Shown here: positions 59,746 to 64,000 of the stretch, piece by piece | Position numbering within the stretch: the first letter of the stretch is position 1 | Layout: each line of letters opens with the position of its first letter | DNA from: Mesorhizobium sp. STM 4661 | Lineage (GTDB): Bacteria > Pseudomonadota > Alphaproteobacteria > Rhizobiales > Rhizobiaceae | Assembly: GCF_000359125.1 (NCBI RefSeq) | Contig: NZ_CAAF010000073.1 | Location: 62,001-126,000 of the forward strand | Direction of reading: 5' to 3' | Length of the DNA: 64,000 nucleotides | Notes under the pieces: model-generated | What the model saw: the letters and a program-made list of their open reading frames with translations, nothing else | Databases searched by the model: none | What the model was told of the DNA's origin: nothing | Program-made: the position numbers and the translations under genes

Positions 59746-59904
59746 TCTCCCCCCTTGAGGGGGAGATGGCCGCAAAGCGGCCAGAGGGGGTCGGTACCGA
59801 CTGGGTTCGGCCAAGTCTGGCTTTCAAAGAAGAGCACGTCGGGCTCCACGCGAGACGACCCCCTCTGTCGCCTTCGGCGACATCTCCCCCTCAAGGAGGG
59901 AGAT
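59744..59904. repeat. Double-hairpin repeat, outward-facing pair (copies 9 and 10)
   Basis: Copy 9 (59744-59791, inverted) starts at the LysR stop codon and has small-hairpin arms TGGCCGC/GCGGCCA. Copy 10 (59858-59904, plus) has TGTCGCC/GGCGACA. Both are longer than in other copies yet fully paired. The large hairpin is CTCCCCCTTGAGGGGGAG or close to it. At least copy 9 is placed to terminate LysR transcription. Confidence 0.85.
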
Positions 59905-60018
59905 CAGCAGCGCCACCTCCATAGATGAATCAAATTTGCCGGTCCGGCGAAAACTATTCGGTTGCGGTGAGCCGCCGCCCTGCCCTACGATTTCAACCGG
60001 AGTGAGGAACAAGGCAGG

Positions 60019-61113
<1,095 letters not shown>

Positions 61114-61192
61114 CGATTTGCGAATCTTCAAGTGATGAACCTGGGATTCGCGGTAACTAGCAGAAACACCAACGAAAAAAAGGGGAACTGAC

Positions 61193-62308
61193 ATGACGAA
61201 TGACACCAGGAAACACTCCATCGAGATGCTGTCCGCCAGAGCGGCGCGCGGCGAGATCTCGCGCCGGCAGTTCACGCAGCTTGCAGCACTTGTGCTCGCC
61301 GGCACGCCGATGCTGTTGCGCTCGACCGGCGCCTTCGCGCAGGCCAAGGAACTGGTGCTGGTCAACTGGGGCGGCGACGCCATCACCGCCTATGACGCCG
61401 CCTATGGCCAGGCTTTCACCAAGGACACCGGCATCACCGTCAAGATGGACGGCTCCGGCCCGACCGAGGGTGCGATCGCGGCGCAGTTCAAGAGCGGCGC
61501 CCCGACCTGGGACCTCGTCGACGTCGACCCGTTCTCGGCCATAACGCTCGGCGCCCAAGGCGCGCTGGAGCCGATCGACTACGCGGTCGTCGACAAGAAG
61601 AAGATGCGTGAGGGCTTTGGCTGGGAATACGCTGCCTCGACCTATTTCTTCTCCTATGTCATCGCCTACGATTCCGAGAAATACGGCAGCAACGCACCCA
61701 CAGGCATGGCCGATTTCTTCGACGTCGCAAAATTCCCCGGCAAGCGCTCGCTCTACAAATGGGGTGTTTCGAGCTGGGAGGCAGCCCTTCTGGCCGACGG
61801 CATCGCGCCGGCCTCGCTCTACCCGCTCGACCTCAAGCGCGCGCATGACAAGATCGCCGCCTTCAAGGAGAATGTCGTGGCCTATTGGGGCGGCGGCGCC
61901 GAGAGCCAGAGCGTGCTGCTCAATGGCGAGGCCTCGATGGCCATCGTCTGGTCGACACGAGCCTCGCTGATCGAGCAGGATTCGGGCGGCAAGATCAAGT
62001 TCATCTGGGACCAGGGCCTGATCTCGCCCGGCGCGCTGGCAGTGCTCAAGAGCAACCCCGGCGGCAAGGACGCGGCGATGAAGTTCATCGCCAGCGCCCA
62101 GGATCCGGCAAAGCAGCTCATCATGTTCGACAAGCTCGGCCAGGGCCCGGCCAACCCGGCGGCGGATGCGCTGATCCCCGCCGACAAGAAGCGCATCAAC
62201 CCGGTCGACCCCGAAAACATGAAGAAGCAGATCGCGCTCGACATGGACTGGTACGCCAAGAACTACGGCCCGGCGCTCGACGAGTACACGAAGATCATCT
62301 CCGCCTGA
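61193..62308 (+). CDS. Extracellular solute-binding protein with Tat signal, PotD-like
   Basis: 371 residues. The N-terminus carries a twin-arginine export signal, SRRQFTQLAALVLAG, after an unusually long polar lead, with cleavage near AFA-QA. So it is exported folded, unlike the Sec-type binding protein of the first system. The remainder matches polyamine-type binding proteins (VLVNWGGDAITAYDAAYG, AASTYFFSYVIAYDSEKYG). ATG 61193 follows AAAAAGGGGAACTGAC. A repeat insertion separates it from the permease genes. Confidence 0.9.
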   Translation: MTNDTRKHSIEMLSARAARGEISRRQFTQLAALVLAGTPMLLRSTGAFAQAKELVLVNWGGDAITAYDAAYGQAFTKDTGITVKMDGSGPTEGAIAAQFKSGAPTWDLVDVDPFSAITLGAQGALEPIDYAVVDKKKMREGFGWEYAASTYFFSYVIAYDSEKYGSNAPTGMADFFDVAKFPGKRSLYKWGVSSWEAALLADGIAPASLYPLDLKRAHDKIAAFKENVVAYWGGGAESQSVLLNGEASMAIVWSTRASLIEQDSGGKIKFIWDQGLISPGALAVLKSNPGGKDAAMKFIASAQDPAKQLIMFDKLGQGPANPAADALIPADKKRINPVDPENMKKQIALDMDWYAKNYGPALDEYTKIISA

Positions 62309-62551
62309 CCGGCGGGATATCGCATATGGATTCTTGCGAAGAAGACCCCCACCCTGACCCTCCCCACAAGGGGGAGGGAAAGCTGCCGCGCGCCTTACTC
62401 ATCTTCATGTTCAATGTCGAAAACTTCGGTAATTTGCGAAGATCAGCGCCTGCGGAGTCTCCGTGGGGAGGGGTTAGGGGTGGGGGTATTCGTAGGGCGA
62501 AAGCCTCAATTTCCCATATGCGATTGCCCCGGCCTGATCGGCGGGATATCG
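62303..62551. repeat. MITE-like insertion bounded by 20-bp direct repeats
   Basis: GCCTGAYCGGCGGGATATCG occurs at 62303-62322 and at 62532-62551 with one mismatch. Inside lie perfect 9-bp inverted ends CGCATATGG (62321-62329) and CCATATGCG (62514-62522). Further inside are C-rich and G-rich arms (CCCCCACCCTGACCCTCCCC near 62345 and its near complement near 62470). It splits the binding-protein gene from the first permease gene. The element is a different family from the ten double-hairpin units. Confidence 0.75.
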
Positions 62552-62558
62552 AACCGGC

Positions 62559-63392
62559 ATGAGAGGCACCCGCTCCGACAGGACGGGCGCGGCGCTGCTG
62601 ATGGCGCCGCTGCTCCTGTTTCTCGCCCTTGCCTATGCCTGGCCATTCCTCGGCGTCGTCAAGTGGAGCTTCACTTTGCCGACGCCGGGGCTCGGCCAAT
62701 ATGGCGCGCTCGCCACCGACTCGCTGGTGCAGTCGGTATTCATCCGCACGCTGCGTATCGCGGCCATCGTCACGATCGTTTCGGTCGCCGCCGCCTACGC
62801 GATCACGGTCGTCTGGGTCCGCGGCACGCCCGCACAGCGCCTCATCGCCGAATTCTGCATCCTGGTGCCGTTCTGGATCTCGGTGCTGACGCGCGCCTTC
62901 GGCTGGGTGGCGCTCTTGTCCAACCGCGGCCTGATCAATACCTGGCTGCAGTCGATCGGCTTCATCTCCGAACCGCTGGCGCTGGTGCGCAACGAATTCG
63001 GCGTCATCGTCGGCATGACGCATTTCCTCATTCCCTTCGCCGTCTTCCCGCTGGCGTCCTCCATGCGCAGCCTCGACGACCGCGTGCTGCTCGCGGCGCG
63101 CGGGCTGGGCTCCAGCCGCATGCGCACCTTCTGGTCGATCTTCGTGCCGATGACGCGTTCCGGCATCATCGGCTCGGCGATGATTGTCTTCGTCTTCTCG
63201 CTGGGCTTCTTCGTCACACCGGCGATCCTCGGCGGCGGCCGCAGCGTGATGATCGCCGAGCTGATCTATCTCCGCATCTTCCAGAGCCCGGACTGGGGCC
63301 TGGGTGCGGCGATCAGCGTGGTGCTGGTGCTGTTCGTGGGCGCGCTGATGGCGCTGCTGTTCCGCTATGTCAGACCAAAGCAGTTGATCTGA
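62559..63392 (+). CDS. Polyamine-type ABC transporter permease (second system)
   Basis: 277 residues, six helices, EAA loop AARGLGSSRMRTFWSIFVP. ATG 62559 comes just after the repeat insertion, and its upstream 20 bp are a copy of the sequence that follows the binding-protein stop, so the original ribosome-site context may have been duplicated. The stop shares a base with the next start (TGATG). Confidence 0.88.
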   Translation: MRGTRSDRTGAALLMAPLLLFLALAYAWPFLGVVKWSFTLPTPGLGQYGALATDSLVQSVFIRTLRIAAIVTIVSVAAAYAITVVWVRGTPAQRLIAEFCILVPFWISVLTRAFGWVALLSNRGLINTWLQSIGFISEPLALVRNEFGVIVGMTHFLIPFAVFPLASSMRSLDDRVLLAARGLGSSRMRTFWSIFVPMTRSGIIGSAMIVFVFSLGFFVTPAILGGGRSVMIAELIYLRIFQSPDWGLGAAISVVLVLFVGALMALLFRYVRPKQLI

Positions 63393-64000
63393 TGCCGACC
63401 TATCGCCCCGGTCCCGTCTCGCTGGTCCTCGCCGCCCTGGTGGCGCTGTTCCTGCTGTTGCCGCTGCTTGCCGTCATTCCGGTATCGCTGACGCCGAGCC
63501 GCATGCTGGCGATGCCGTCGGGTGAATTGTCGCTGCGCCACTACCGGGCGCTGATCGAGGATCCGCGCTGGATCCAGTCGATCCTGCTCTCGATCCGGAT
63601 CGGCATTGTCAGCAGCGCGTTCTCGACCGTGCTGGCGCTCTGCTTCAGCCTCGGCGTCTGGATGTTCCAGCCACGCTTCACCGCCGCACTGGTCGGCTTC
63701 GTGCTGCTGCCCATGGTGGTGCCGCCAGTGGTGTCGGCGATCACGCTCTACTTCCTGCTCACCTCGATCTCGGGTTTCAGCTCGTTCTTCGGCTACGACA
63801 CCTGGCTCGGCGTCGCCATGGCGCATGCGGTGATGACGGTGCCCTTCGCCACCGTGCTGATCCTGGTCTCGCTCAGCCAGCTAGACCGCCGCATCGACCT
63901 CGCCGCGCGCGGCCTAGGGGCCACGGTGTGGGAGCGCGCCACCCGCATCATCATGCCCAACATCAAGTTCGGCATCGTCACCGCCGCATTGCTGTCCTTC
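63392..64000 (+). CDS. ABC transporter permease, PotC-like (partial, runs off the window)
   Basis: 203 codons are visible of an expected ~265. Helices appear at SLVLAALVALFLLLPLLAVI and AALVGFVLLPMVVPPVVSAI, and the EAA loop is AARGLGATVWERATRIIMP. ATG 63392 overlaps the previous stop by one base. It should complete the channel of the second polyamine-type system. Confidence 0.88.
   Translation, partial: MPTYRPGPVSLVLAALVALFLLLPLLAVIPVSLTPSRMLAMPSGELSLRHYRALIEDPRWIQSILLSIRIGIVSSAFSTVLALCFSLGVWMFQPRFTAALVGFVLLPMVVPPVVSAITLYFLLTSISGFSSFFGYDTWLGVAMAHAVMTVPFATVLILVSLSQLDRRIDLAARGLGATVWERATRIIMPNIKFGIVTAALLSF

Overview
The window looks like chromosomal DNA of an alphaproteobacterium of the order Rhizobiales, most likely Mesorhizobium or a close relative. 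The base composition is high in G+C. Solute-uptake operons and their regulators (GntR, LysR, MocR, TetR, XRE-cupin) dominate. Intergenic gaps carry palindromic repeats of the rhizobial kind. The genus is inferred; there is no rRNA, tRNA or housekeeping marker to settle it.

Layout. 1-7.0 kb: a D-amino-acid-dehydrogenase-like oxidoreductase (cut by the left edge) behind a MocR regulator, divergent from a polyamine-type ABC importer (ATPase, Sec-exported binding protein, two permeases). 7.5-12.0 kb: an ECF-type importer (S, fused A-A', T) translationally coupled to a SnoaL-like protein and a flavodoxin-fold oxidoreductase, with a structured leader. 12.3-19.0 kb: a YefM-YoeB toxin-antitoxin pair, a LysR regulator, remnants of a DMT transporter and a second LysR gene, an FAD oxidoreductase divergent from a FadR-type regulator, an RsuA-family pseudouridine synthase, a 2OG-Fe(II) oxygenase and a DMT transporter. 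19.2-25.0 kb: a frameshifted DUF4239 gene and a molybdenum aldehyde oxidase (paoABC-like) divergent from a TetR regulator with a perfect palindrome between them. 25.3-33.1 kb: an accessory stretch with a winged-helix/TPR regulator, a coiled-coil protein, a frameshifted autotransporter and an ankyrin protein. 33.3-41.7 kb: small metabolic and hypothetical genes (aldo-keto reductase, DUF559 nuclease, DUF899, HTH regulator, beta-propeller, methyltransferase, MFS, VOC). 41.7-47.2 kb: an ABC system with a double-length permease and a two-component system. 47.4-56.1 kb: a nine-gene, single-strand catabolic cluster. 56.2-64.0 kb: an amidinotransferase and an M20 amidohydrolase facing a LysR regulator, then a second polyamine-type ABC importer (Tat-exported binding protein) that runs off the right edge.

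Most notable. (i) The 47.5-56.1 kb operon joins a ribose-type ABC importer to a phosphotriesterase-like hydrolase, a PF07090-like protein, a PfkB kinase, a BtpA-family protein and an N-carbamoyl-amino-acid-hydrolase-like enzyme. This looks like an uncharacterised catabolic route, probably for a nucleoside-like or glycosyl-amide compound, under an XRE-cupin regulator with two identical operator palindromes exactly 20 bp apart. (ii) An 87-bp direct repeat, the 3' end of the amidinotransferase gene, brackets this island. (iii) Ten copies of a ~45-bp double-hairpin repeat lie in pairs, and their stems change in a compensatory way between copies. One pair encloses a DUF559 nuclease gene, which invites comparison with REP/RAYT systems. 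(iv) Two genes (DUF4239 and the autotransporter) are each broken by an apparent single-base loss.
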